DNA from: Hermatobates lingyangjiaoensis
Lineage: Eukaryota > Arthropoda > Insecta > Hemiptera > Hermatobatidae
DNA: 64,000 nucleotides
Assembly (NCBI GenBank): GCA_026182355.1
Contig: JAPFBL010000034.1
Span: 1,558,501-1,622,500, forward strand
Direction: 5' to 3'
Shown: piece by piece, positions 33,965-44,577 of the stretch
How positions within the stretch are numbered: the first letter of the stretch is position 1
Layout of the letters: the number at the start of each line of letters is the position of its first letter
Notes under the pieces: model-generated
Database searches by the model: none
What the model was told of the DNA's origin: nothing
The model's input: only the letters and a program-made list of their open reading frames with translations
Made by a program: the position numbers and the translations under genes

Positions 33965-34250
33965 AAAATAGGAGATAATTAAGTAAATATCATAAAATTA
34001 AGCGATTATTAAATTAATTAGCAAATAGATAAAAGTAAAAATAGAAAAAAAATTATAATTGTAAAAATTATTTATCTCAGAATACAACTTATCGGTTGAG
34101 GTTAATATAGGGATGTAAATGAAGTCTTAGGAGGTCGAACGTATGTTCTATAAATATACATAAATAATTATATAGTTTCACGACCACAAGAAAACAAATA
34201 CAGGGATTACTGTTGTTATTCATGGGGTCGTGAAAATATATAATAAATTA
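33965..34250. other. AT-rich region, nothing recognised
   Basis: No supported gene. Confidence 0.45.
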
Positions 34251-34259
34251 TACAATATA

Positions 34260-34436
34260 TTGAAACTCCGTCCTTCGACGTAGGGAGATCTCTCTCACTT
34301 CGTCCTCTCTTCTAGTCTAATTCTGATGAGAACAACAGTTCAAAATATTGAGAATTTAGTAAGTGTGGTTTTTATTCTTTTTTCTGCGTAGTGCTTTGTG
34401 TAATTTAGAGTTATATATATATATATATATATATAC
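34260..34436 (+). mobile_element. PLE 3' region with hammerhead motif and (TA)n end
   Basis: Plus-strand relative of 26157-26310. Motif: CTGATGA (34323-34329), stem II GAAC/GTTC with loop AACA, then AAA in place of GAA, ATAT, T (34349). The single core change should abolish cleavage. The tail TTTTTCTGCGTAGTGCTTTG leads into TA units (34411-34436). Confidence 0.7.
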
Positions 34437-34628
34437 CATGAGAAACGGAAACGGTCCGGCAGGACAGATTACACTTAAAATAAACTGTGACACAAAGACA
34501 AAAACATAACAAAGACTCACTTTTCAATATTTCGACCGTAATGGGGTTGAAATATATATATATAAACCCCTTCTACCTTCTCCATGTATATATAAACCAG
34601 ATATTTCACCTTAGATCTTATTCACGTC

Positions 34629-34661
34629 CTGATGATGAATGTTGATCATTCGAAACATGTC
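34629..34661 (+). ncRNA. Hammerhead ribozyme, fully consensus core (ACATGT family)
   Basis: CTGATGA (34629-34635), one unpaired T, stem II GAATG/CATTC with loop TTGAT (5 bp), GAA (34652-34654), palindrome ACATGT (34655-34660), C (34661, the classic cleavage base). Stem I is GTC/GAC. Its stem III contains the ATG (34657-34659) that opens the following PLE N-terminal frame. Confidence 0.8.
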
Positions 34662-34813
34662 GACCATAGGAGATGATGTAATTTATTGTGTAGACGAAAT
34701 AACGAGAGTGATATTTAGAAAAATTGAGAAACTTGTTAAGAAACAGATATCAGCTAAATTTGGTGTCATTATCAATAATGTGTGTCAAAGAAGGACTGCT
34801 ACCAAAATTTACG
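34657..34813 (+). pseudogene. PLE N-terminal peptide, second family, fused to (TA)n
   Basis: ATG inside the hammerhead opens MSTIGDDVIYCVDEITRVI, then KIEKLVKKQISAKFGVIIN, VCQRRTATKIYEY, after which the frame runs into TA repeats (34814-34837). The spacing of K-rich helix, FxxxxN and C fits the N-terminal PLE pattern seen at 25079-25230, although NAEA is not kept. Downstream PLE domains are absent. Confidence 0.55.
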
Positions 34814-34839
34814 AATATATATATATATATATATATAAA

Positions 34840-36660
34840 TATAATTTGTTTTCTTTATATGTATATATGTATGTGTGTAAGAGCGTGTTAATGTTCGTTT
34901 GCGCGTGTCGAATGTACGGGGGTTACATCCCATGAGTAGAACTAATTTATATTATCAATAGTTTAAAATACAAATTTAATTCTTATGAGTAGATTCACTT
35001 GGTGAAAAGATATCATCAAAGAACTGAGTTGGAATAAAAATATCTCTGTAAATTACATTCTTTTCGTGAAGTAACTACCCTTCACTGTGAATAGTTACTA
35101 CCTTGATCCGCATTCTTATATTTGTTATTAATCTTTACTTATATATTCATATATCTATATATATTCAATTATAGCAAGTGCTACTAAACTTTTTGGTTAA
35201 ACAGAATGAATTCTGTTATTCATAAGAATGTGTTTCAACGACTAGATTAACCTTTTGGTAGTTCACCAGTTTAAAGCTTTTAAAAACTTTTAAGCTAAGG
35301 TAGTAGTTTGACAAAAACACACAAAAGCCAAGTAGAGTGTAGATTGTACTATTGTATTTTGAAAATTATGTTCTAGAATACCATATATTGCACAGCGAGT
35401 TTGTATGACACTGGTTCATGTCTATCATGAGTGATTTTGTTTGTCTGTTTAGTTTCATCGTCTTTTGGTGTTATTTGGAAGTAGGCAAAGCAGTGGATAT
35501 TTGACCTTATTTTCAACATAAATTTAACACCTTCTTTAAGAAAATAACTGTAAAAGATGCATCAAGAGATTTAGACGGCCACATAAATAATCATGAATAT
35601 CAGGATTCTATTTAAATAAAGCCAAGCAGTTTCTTTCTAATGACTGTTGGATGGTCTGTGTTTATGACGAGACAGTCGTTACCACCCTCCAGATAAACAT
35701 TTCTCAACTTCCCTTTATTATCCGACCCCTCTTCATCATCAACCGTAATTGTTTGTAAAGAGTTTCCAAAAAAAACGAACCATCCAAACCTAACAGAGAC
35801 TTTTTAATATCTCCTTATATTTGTTACCTTAAAATCTATCTTTAAAGATAAAATTTATTAATAATGTTGCTTTCTTATTTATTTATAATTTACTATTATT
35901 TTATTTTAATTTTACTGCACTTCATATGTCTTATTACAGTTTTATGAAAAGTAAGTACTTCATTTATACGAGTACTATTAAAAACTAAAAATATAAATAT
36001 ATAAATATCTACATGAAATGCAATTCAGTTTACCTTCCAAGATATTAGTCTTCCAAGGCAAGATATTAGTCTTTGGTCATAATTATGCAATAGTTGGAAC
36101 TAATTTATACTGTTTCGATTCGTAATTTGAAATACAAACTTAACTCTAATAAATATATTACTGCTATAAAAAAAAAACTAAATAATTAATTATTTCCTTC
36201 TGGAGTCTTGGCTACACTACTCCAGTAATGGTAATTTAACATTATGCTTTGATTGCAGCTGCTGTGGTTTATTTTAAATGCATTTGATTTATATGTCAAT
36301 GTCATATATCTAAAACATATTGAAAATAGAATTTATTTAAAACTCGACAGTCAATATATTTCATGTATTTATTTCAATGTCTAAATTTAAATCAATTGCT
36401 TGATTCACCCATTTCAGGTAATTTTTCTTTGAGTTATTGTCTGTTTCATATAGTTTTCCTGCATTATTCTTTAAATATCATGGTTGCCACGAATGCCTTG
36501 CATAGTTTTCTTCTTTTGCAGTGGTCGCATCATATTATATGTATTGATTATTTTTAAATCTTTTTTCATTTTGTTTCTCTTTTGTCGAGAGCTGAGACAC
36601 TGACAAAGCCAGCCCTTTGATGTTGATTCCTCCAGGGAATAACGCCTCTCCTATTGATTC
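34840..36660. other. AT-rich region, nothing recognised
   Basis: No supported gene. The 64-codon frame at 36363-36557 has no recognised motif or splice context. Confidence 0.45.
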
Positions 36661-36671
36661 TGCAATGTTAG

Positions 36672-36893
36672 TTCTAAATTTTGCCTAACTCAAGTGTATT
36701 TAGAGTAGGTGCTTTTAATAGGTACCTGATATTTTTCAGGTTTAGTATAGAGAGTTTATATCCCCTCTGAGAAAGCATGTGCTTATATCTGTTCATCTCT
36801 CACGTGAATAAATCAAGGACCAGAGTTGGTATCCAGCCCCGGACCTACCAGTTCAGAGGCGAGCACGTTGCACTCAGCTAACCTGACCTCCAA
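36672..36893 (-). repeat. tRNA-derived SINE, copy 3 (3' truncated)
   Basis: The head on the minus strand starts near 36893 with AGGTTAGCTGAGTG and a B-box-like region near 36830-36845. The body includes AAATACACTTGAGTTAGGC. The distal part and tail are missing beyond about 36672. Confidence 0.8.
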
Positions 36894-36990
36894 TGAAGTA
36901 CTTAGTTTCGTTAATTGAATACATCAATTTAGCGTGATTAGAATAAGCAGGTGAGATAGAATTTTCGCAGGAAAGATTTTATTCAATATT

Positions 36991-37023
36991 GACGCGTTTT
37001 CAACGCTAAATGTTCATCGTCAG
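36991..37023 (-). ncRNA. Hammerhead motif, one-base insertion (ACGCGT family)
   Basis: CTGACGA (37023-37017), a short stem II (AAC/GTT), GAAA with one extra A, ACGCGT, C (36991). Flanks match 16111-16143. Confidence 0.6.
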
Positions 37024-37083
37024 TTTCATCTGCATCAGTAAGTTGATGCTACATCTTCCTTGAAAATAAAATCCTGTCCAGGA

Positions 37084-37084
<1 letters not shown>

Positions 37085-37126
<42 letters not shown>
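37085..37126. repeat. (TA)n microsatellite
   Basis: About 21 TA units, 60 bases from the hammerhead at 36991. Confidence 0.95.
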
Positions 37127-37129
<3 letters not shown>

Positions 37130-37131
<2 letters not shown>

Positions 37132-37700
37132 TTGTTTTTTTTGTAGAATTGCCAACATAATCAAGACATGAGCTCTGATGTGACAGAAAGATCTATTTTT
37201 ACTTCTTATGTCCCTATACAAGCTATGATTGAGACCAAAGATATTGACATATCTAGCAGAAAAATATGGCTTTACGTTAATAAGCATTCGAAATTACTGA
37301 GAATAAAAAAAAAACTCAATAGTAAATAGCGTAGCTACTGCAGTGAATATCAAATATCAATTACTTATAATATTTTAAAAAATGTTATTTATAAACATTC
37401 ATTTTTATGAATACCAAAGGTAAATCATATGTTCAAGTCATAGGTATTTAATAGTATGACATCTTTTCATAAATACTATTTGAAATACTACAACATGTCA
37501 AGTTGGGAGAAAATTAATTAACTTAGTATATAAAAAGGAAAATTGACTTCATAACATAAACACTTGACTGGTTTTCTAAGAAGTTACTTTGTTGAAAAAT
37601 TTTAATCCTATTTCATAATTAGTCACTATGTTTTAAATGTATGATGTTATTTCATGTGCTCATTGTATAATCTTTTTAAATATTTTATTTGTATAGTTCA
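37130..37700. other. AT-rich region, nothing recognised
   Basis: No supported gene. Confidence 0.5.
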
Positions 37701-37702
37701 AT

Positions 37703-37837
37703 ATGAGTAATTATACACAAATAAGGAAAAGACTATCGAATATTGGATGTCAACCTTTATTACAGGTACAAGTTGAAGGCGATTGTTGGAGAGTCTGCAA
37801 TCTATGGAATGGTTATCATCTACTTGTTCCCTTGTAA
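37703..37837 (+). other. Small open frame, 44 codons, unknown
   Basis: ATG 37703 to TAA 37835-37837. The peptide is MSNYTQIRKRLSNIGCQPLL, then QVQVEGDCWRVCNLWNGYH and LLVPL. An internal TTATTACAG at 37759-37767 could be a splice acceptor. The 3' half is more complex than the surroundings. No family was recognised; chance is possible. Confidence 0.2.
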
Positions 37838-37956
37838 CAGTAGAAGTCGAAAATGTGAGAACATATAGGTTTATATTTCCTTATTTGTGGATCTTTTCTT
37901 TAATGGGACTATTTTGGTTCTTTTTTTTTTGATTTTTGTTTATCTAATATATATAA

Positions 37957-38035
37957 GATCAAACCACAATATAAATGGGGAAAAAAGGCCAAGATCTTTC
38001 AACTGTAACAAGCGGTCTCCATCAGAGTCAAAAAC
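37957..38035 (-). mobile_element. Single arm of the AGATCT hammerhead element
   Basis: GATCAAACCACAATA at 37957, AAGATCTTTCAACTGTAAC and AGCGGTCT then ATCAGAGTCAAAAAC. It is one arm of the palindromic family, with CTGATGG in place of CTGACGA on the minus strand. The opposing arm is missing. Confidence 0.7.
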
Positions 38036-38039
38036 TCTA

Positions 38040-39210
38040 ACTGTGACAAACTTTTCAAAGTAAAATATAGATATATGGTATATGTATAATGGTACAGAAA
38101 GAAACACCACGTTCACTAAATACTAAATAAAAACATATAATATTTTCAGTTATACATATTTATGAAACTAATGTATTATTAAGGATAGTTGTCAAAAATT
38201 GACAAGACTTAGATATTGAAATTAATATTAATAATATTATCATTCTGTATTTCTTGGTATTAATGAATAGACAGGTAAATATGGAATGACGACTGACCAG
38301 CAGAAGAGTCTAATGTTTAGACAAGCTTTGAGGTCATCTCTAGGTTGCTTTGTGTTACTGTTTTCCCCAGGCTGATCCACAAATGCCTGACAGTAATCAC
38401 AACTGATCTCACAATAAAAAAAAACCGGTAGCTTATGAGCTCTTTAACAACCTCTTGGTTGTTCAAGCTCAAACAGCAATTTCTGATATCATTTTAGTGG
38501 ATCCATCTCCCTGAGAACCTGAACTGAGGTGAATTCAAAACTTATTAAGCAGAAACACAAATGGTTGAGGGTTACGATCGAATTTCAATAATGCTGGTAA
38601 ATCATCGTCTTCAGGTGAAATAAACAATATAGAAGGATGATAATCGAAGAGATTAAAAAACCGTTGAAGAGTATATAATGTATACTCGAAAACAATAAAG
38701 CGTTTATGTTTATATAAGCTATATAGACATATAATAGGTATAAAAACATGGAGAAATTAAGAACACACACTTCCAGTCTTAACTTTTCTGTTTGCACCAT
38801 CTTATGAGAGATAAGAGAGGGACAACAAGCGCACTGGTACAAAATCTCTCATTTGGAGACCTAATGTGTATTTAATGTCTAGGTGTTTCTTTGTAATTTT
38901 GAACCATATATATATATCTAAATCAAAGAGATAACACTAAGATAACATCACAAAAACTCACTGTGAATCTTTGACACCAGAAGAGAAGAAAATAATTACT
39001 AAATAATTACAATAAACTCTTGATGAAGTTAATGAAATTAAGACCCACAAGAAAAAATAAAAAACAACAAATAAACTAAAAAATAAAGTAGTTGCTTTCC
39101 GAAGATAGAAATTCAAAAGGCATCAGAGCATATTTTATGTTTTTTTATTTTTCTTTGTGGCTTTTACTTTTATATATATGACCGTGGTTACATGAATTAT
39201 ATATCGATTT
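38040..39210. other. No gene supported
   Basis: AT-rich DNA. A short TA run at 38907-38918 and a patch with AAACTCACT (about 38955) resemble PLE tails, but too little is left to assign. Confidence 0.4.
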
Positions 39211-39261
39211 ATATATATATATATTCTCAAAAAATTGTTCTTGACCTCTTTTATTCTATTG

Positions 39262-39450
39262 AATGTGGTAGGTTTTTGAGGACTAGGCCATACATAAGAA
39301 AATAAACTCATTCCTAGGCCAACGTTTCGATGTATTTGTACATCATCTTCACTATACTATCTGAAGATGATGTACAAATACATCAAAACGTTGGCCTAGG
39401 AAGGAGTTTATTTTCTTGTATATGACCTAGTCCTCAACAACCTACCACAT

Positions 39451-39455
<5 letters not shown>
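39262..39455. mobile_element. Foldback PLE end with two abutting hammerheads (ACGT family)
   Basis: Arms about 90 bp each (39262-39350 and 39361-39455) meet with a 10-base spacer. Outer words are GTGGTAGGTTTTTGAGGAC and GTCCTCAACAACCTACCAC. The minus motif has GTGAAGA for CTGAAGA, stem II GATGTA/TACATC, GAA, ACGT, T. The plus motif (39361-39393) has CTGAAGA and the same stem II, but AAA for GAA. Each has one different core mutation. TA tracts flank both sides (39214-39226, 39453-39481). Confidence 0.8.
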
Positions 39456-39484
<29 letters not shown>

Positions 39485-39499
39485 TAACAAGCATTGTAC

Positions 39500-40845
39500 A
39501 TGTAATAAACAATAGTAGGCCATTCAAAAAATGTACGTCACCCTTGACCCAGTAGCAATGCTCATTAGAGTGACGCGTTGAATCTTTTGAAATTGCTACT
39601 CCAATGACGTTACTGAGATCTTAGACTTTTCACTATTTCTAAACTTACCATGATTTATACGTTAATTTGTATTTTATTATTGCATTATGAGTTGATTGCA
39701 TTGTGACTTATAGTATATATTATTACAAACTATAAATAATATACGGCACTAGAACAGAAACTAGAACAGAATTCTTGCAACGTGTATCCCGGGTGATGTA
39801 TTACTTTTTTCTTTTGAATTAATCCCATTCAATTTGCATTTTTCTCAGTATGGAAAAGTGTAAAATGTATCTGAAATTTGAAATTATTTTATCAAGAAAA
39901 TTAATCAACCAATTAAAATTTAACAGAAATACAAAATGGAACAGACCCCTACGATTCATAATCCATATGACAGAACACAGAGTTTAAAAGAAGAAAGGAA
40001 GAATAACCAACACAAATAATGAAGACGCTGGTACGTAGTAACAGAGTGCATCATTCATAGATGTATTCAGAAAATAAAATTGATGACCTAAACGGACGTA
40101 AATATTTTATTTTTTAAAAAGCAAAGAATACAACAAAACTGTTCTTATACGAGTTGTATGTTAAACTGTAATTGACACAAAGTAAGGACCTAAAATTAGT
40201 CGTCAAAAAAATATTAAAAGGGAAGATAAAGAGGAGCCTACGTCCAAGGTGAACCGTTGGCAAAGAAATGAGTTTATAACCAGATCTATCCCTCAATTAC
40301 TAAGGGATAGATACTGTAGGTGAATGTGAATTAATTCACCTTGACACTCCGATGAATCGTCAACCTCATTAAAAATTCACATGCCAATATTTTGATACAT
40401 ATTTGTAATAATATTAACCAAACAATTATTCAGGACTCGTAGGAAATAAGATAAAAATGACACAAAAACATGAAACGAAATTAATCACTGTAATGCGCAA
40501 TGCAATCTCATATAATCCTTTAAACATCATTTTTCTGTCTGTATTTATTTTCACATAGCATTAGTAAATATAGATAGAAAAAATAGATAGAAATAATAAA
40601 TTAATTTATAGAAAAAAATAGATAGAATACAGTCTAGTCCAAGGTTTTGTCCGGTTAACATTGTTGTTCCTTTAAATAATGTAAATTTCATTGTCTTAGT
40701 TAAAAAATTCTTAATTCTGTAAGTAATATTGTTTTATGTATCTCTGAAATATTTCTACTTGTAATATTCATAAGTTGTAACAATCCATTTTCATATTGTG
40801 TATATGTTTGATGTTGATATGTGATTTCTTATTATCCTTTGTTTG
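39500..40845. other. AT-rich region, nothing recognised
   Basis: No supported gene. Confidence 0.5.
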
Positions 40846-40852
40846 TAGGCCT

Positions 40853-40890
40853 ATGAAAAAGGTTTTAAATAAAACCGAAACTTTGGCAAA
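40853..40890 (+). ncRNA. Decayed hammerhead motif (third copy of the 22440 family)
   Basis: CTATGAAA (one base short of CTGATGA), stem II GGTTTT/AAAACC with loop AAAT, GAA, then ACTTTGGC. Shares GAAAC-GGC and AGAGTTT-like flanks with 22440-22580. Confidence 0.5.
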
Positions 40891-41204
40891 GGGAGTTTGA
40901 TTTTTTATCCTGGAAAAATGACCAAACCCCGATTAGAGAACACACCTATATATATAGGCAGCAAATATTCATGAACAGAAATATTGAAAACCACAACAGC
41001 TTCTCATAGATGATAATTTTATTCAAGTGTTCTTTTTTCCTATACATTTTAAAATGGCACTATAAAACCTGAAAGTCTAAGGCTTCATGTAGATTAATAA
41101 ATGTGTTTTTAGATTTTGAAGTGTTAAATATGTTCTTGATGAGTTATTCTATCAGTTAACAATGTACCATTGAAATGCCTTTAAGAAAAAAGAACACTAA
41201 AAAG

Positions 41205-41281
41205 AAAGGGATCGTCAATGCAGAAGCCACTCTGATTTTCAATAATAGTTGTATATAATATATATATATATATATATATTA
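41205..41281 (+). pseudogene. PLE N-terminal remnant fused to (TA)n
   Basis: GGGATCGTCAATGCAGAAGC encodes IVNAEA, followed by TLIFNNSC. This is the NAEA-x3-FN-x2-C motif of the PLE N-terminus, and TA repeats start right after it (41256-41281). Confidence 0.6.
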
Positions 41282-41328
41282 TCAACGTTTAAACCAAAAT
41301 AATAAATGAGAATATATGTATATATCAA

Positions 41329-41502
41329 TGATCAAACCACAATAAGAAAATGGGAAAACAAGACTAAGATCTTTCGACAGTAACAAGCGGTCTTCGTCAG
41401 AGTCAAAAACCTGTCGGTCGAAAGATCTTAGTCTTGTTTTCCTATTTTCTTATTGTGGTTTGATCATTGATTGTTATTTCACGTTTTTATGTGAAATATA
41501 TA
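41329..41502 (-). mobile_element. Palindromic hammerhead element with the best AGATCT ribozyme
   Basis: Arms CAATGATCAAACCACAATAA and the complement near 41450-41475, with a 3' tail GATTGTTATTTCACG and GTGAAATATA on the right. The left arm (minus) has a complete hammerhead core (separate entry). The right arm keeps CGGTCGAAAGATCTT but lost CTGACGA by a central deletion. Confidence 0.8.
41366..41400 (-). ncRNA. Hammerhead ribozyme, core intact (AGATCT family)
   Basis: CTGACGA (41400-41394), unpaired A, stem II GAC/GTC (family consensus GACCG/CGGTC), GAA (41375-41373), AGATCT (41372-41367), T (41366). Stem I GACT/AGTC is complete (4 bp). Confidence 0.7.
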
Positions 41503-41509
41503 ATCTGTT

Positions 41510-41750
41510 TAATGCATAGTGCATAATAATAATAACCGATCAGGATAAGTTACATAATTATATGTAATTTCTATTTTATTATTATATACTAAATTATCCT
41601 TAATATATCTCTATAAATGATGATCGCATTACTACATTAAAGCTGACAAATGTAAACTTTCATATAATCTATGAAAATGAGGAAGACAAAGACACAATAC
41701 ATTAATTATTTAAAAAAATAAAAATTAAAAGTGAGCAGAAAAAAGTCGAA
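41510..41750. other. AT-rich stretch
   Basis: No supported gene. Confidence 0.5.
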
Positions 41751-41754
41751 GTGG

Positions 41755-41950
41755 AATGAACTAGCGAAGTCTAACCTTGGAGGAGGTCATGGAGAAGAGG
41801 TGCGAAGTCACAAGGCCCGACAGACGGACTGACTGGCTGGCTCTCCCACCCTGAGGGGCAGCTCCACTTCCGAATTCACCCACACCCCTCCCGCGCTCCG
41901 GCAAGACCACGGCGCCGCAGGCCTGGTGCTCGCTCTAACTCAGAGCTGAA
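41755..41950. promoter_or_regulatory. GC- and CpG-rich island, possible first exon or promoter
   Basis: In a window of roughly 30% G+C this block is mostly G/C, with many CpGs (CCCGCGCTCCGG, CACGGCGCCGCAGG). On the minus strand it would end as CTCC-ATG-ACC-TCC-TCC-AAG/GTTAGA, a short start exon followed by a possible donor. On the plus strand a 30-codon open stretch (KSKWNELAKSNLGGG) ends at TGA. Neither is proven. It may be a host gene start or an unmutated GC-rich repeat. Confidence 0.3.
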
Positions 41951-41959
41951 AAAAAAAAA

Positions 41960-43195
41960 CAACTCCAAAGTGCCTGTACGGAATATGTTGACTTCAGTTA
42001 CACAAAGCATAAAGAAACATTCAATATCATAATTATCAGAAACTGTTGTAGAATTAATAGAAAACTTCTATTAAAAAATCATGGTCTGAACCTCTTTTCA
42101 TAAAAATAAAAACAAATGATGAACCATTCTTTCCAGCCTCTTGCCATTCCTGTGGTGGGTTTAGGGTGGTTGGGGTTAAAAGTGTGCTTTATTTCATAGC
42201 CATATTCTTAAGAAACTAAAACACTAAATTTTTTGCTAGAATATCTTTTAAGAAAGGAATCTAAAGGTTGACTGACATTATACATTGTTGCTCCAATGGT
42301 AGCTTTCCTGCGTATCCTCTTGACCTTATACACATCTTCCACATTAAATATCTAGAGTTTTTACTATAAATAACTGTACTTGAAATCTTGTTACTAATAG
42401 CAACATATTTATCTGACAATAGCTACAACTAATTGATATTGGAGTGCTATTTCAAAATAAAATTAAGTTAGTAAAGATTAATTAGTTTAATTTTAGTACT
42501 ATATGAAAAAAATATTAATCATTCGATAAAAACAAAGTATGAATGTTAAATACTATAAAATTATTTTATCGTTGTCTCTTTTAGGTTTCCCTATACTAGG
42601 ACCCATTTGACTTCCTGTCAGCAAGTACTGCTGATCCCGAAATTATAAACTTTTCGAAGGAAAACTAAACTTGCAAAGAAAACAAATGTTAAAGTAGTCC
42701 TTCACTTTACCTATGGTTTGATATTTATCAAAGCTAATTTAATGCAAAGTATTAGGACATCGATATGAATGTAGCTCATACTCGTAGTTCCAACTTAAGC
42801 CAGAGTAAAAAGAGTACCCATCTGTACGGCTATAGCAGTTAACGGCCAAATATGATTCAGTCTATGAGAAAAAGGCACCCATAAAGGTGGGGCCTTTTAA
42901 AACAATATATATTTACAACTACTTTTTTAATATACAACTAAACGATTTGGAAAATGACACCTATGTAAAAAAGTTTTTTTGTGGCTGCCTAAACCTTTCT
43001 GCAGATATCAAACTAGATTTTCCGAAAAAAAAGAGCATCTATGGTCTTTAAACTATGGTAAACTGACTATTAAAAATCAGTATTACAGCAAGCTATAAGA
43101 ATAAGTAGTTACAATAAGAAAAGCTACCCTTTAAGTTTGATTTCTGAATTTGAAGATAGAAATCGAGACCTATGTAAAATAAAAGAGACCAGGTT
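41960..43195. other. No gene supported
   Basis: AT-rich DNA, perhaps intron if the flanking candidate exons are real. Confidence 0.4.
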
Positions 43196-43201
43196 GTCTG
43201 A

Positions 43202-43369
43202 CATGAAGATTGTAGCAACGCGGACTCCACTAACCCGCTGGTAACGAGCATCAAGACACTCCTCACTGAAGATGTTCAGAATGAACAAGATCAGCTGCCG
43301 AGGAGAGCTTCGGCTGAGGTAGAGGAAGACTCAGAAGATTTGACACGGATTCTTCAACAAAATTACTGA
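43202..43369 (+). CDS. Candidate terminal exon of an unknown host gene
   Basis: Open from after TGA (43199-43201) to TGA (43367-43369). It reads EDCSNADSTNPLVTSIKTLL, TEDVQNEQDQLPRR and ASAEVEEDSEDLTRILQQNY. The peptide is complex, acidic and helical-looking with balanced codon use, unlike the AT-rich surroundings. Possible splice acceptors are GAAG at 43209 or TGTAG at 43215. No ATG opens it, so it would be an internal-to-terminal exon. Family not recognised. Confidence 0.4.
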   Translation, partial: HEDCSNADSTNPLVTSIKTLLTEDVQNEQDQLPRRASAEVEEDSEDLTRILQQNY

Positions 43370-43379
43370 CCTTGTTATA

Positions 43380-44575
43380 TTTTACACGAATAATATGCTA
43401 TTAATAGTACATTACCACTATAATTATATTTTATACTACTATCATAATTAATATAGTTATTATAGTTATTATTAATAATAAGTTAATATATTATTATTGT
43501 TGTTATAGTTATTAATATAGTCAATAAGTTATATTATTATTATTGTTGTTTATCTTCTTTAGTATCGCTTAGATAAATGTTAAATTAATTAGAAAAAGGA
43601 AAAACAAACAAATTTTAAAAAAACACCCTTTTGTGAATAATATTTTGTGGCAAGAAATATAACTGAACTACAAATAATAGATTTAAAAATTTGGCATGCA
43701 AGTTAAACTCGAATTTGAGTTTATATTAAAAATATAATTTATAAATGAATTTAAAAAAAAAATTAAACTTCTTTAGATATTTAATTTACTTTCTAGCCAT
43801 TAATATTGGTATTAAAAATGAATGACAGAATATTATTTGTTTTAATAAAATAAATTTGTTTAAATGAAGAAATAAGTAATATTTATTTAATATATTTATT
43901 ATTAATGTATTTATATTCAGTGATAATTTGTTATAAATATTACTGACGGGTGTTGGTTTGATGATTTGCGATGTCTGAGGAGCATAAATTTAGTCATTAG
44001 ACTGTGTATAGAGCAGAGAGCGCGTTGTTTAATTTGTACGGGGTGTTGGTTTAAGCTGGGTAGAAGGACTGGCTTGAATTGTACCACTGCGCCCGGCTGT
44101 CAGTCTCAGAGCCACATGTCAGCCAACTGTGAAAGTTCAACATTTCACTGCCTTGATTTCTTCCAAGTCTATTCACACCATAATGCCTTCTCTTCTTATC
44201 CACTTTTATCAACAGTAAAGTTAAACATTTTATCTGCTTGGCTGAGTGAAGGGGAGAAGAGGGGAGGAGCTTTGGCTTCTAGGTTGAATACCAATTAGAA
44301 TTCTGAATTCACTTCCATCCATGAAAATATCCTTCCTTAACAGTCATTTCTCAAATAAATTATATTAATATAATAAGCTATCATTTTAGTCTCTTATATA
44401 AATGTTATAAATAATCATTTCTACAAAAATATTGTGACTGATAAATTTCTATTGTACTAGTAAGGTCATATTTAAATAAAAAAAAGTAGATAATTTAATT
44501 TATTTATAATTAAATACTCCTATACTCCTATAGTATAGGAGATATACTATGCTATATCTAATATAGTGGATATTT
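43380..44575. other. AT-rich region with a GC-richer patch at 43945-44300
   Basis: The patch holds a 110-codon plus-strand frame (43966-44298) without an ATG near its start and rich in C, S and L. No domain was recognised and it is not called as a gene. Confidence 0.35.
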
Positions 44576-44577
44576 GG

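Noticed and set aside
43966..44298. 110-codon plus-strand frame
   Set aside because: No ATG near its start, no recognised domain, no clear splice signals; probably chance in a GC-richer patch.
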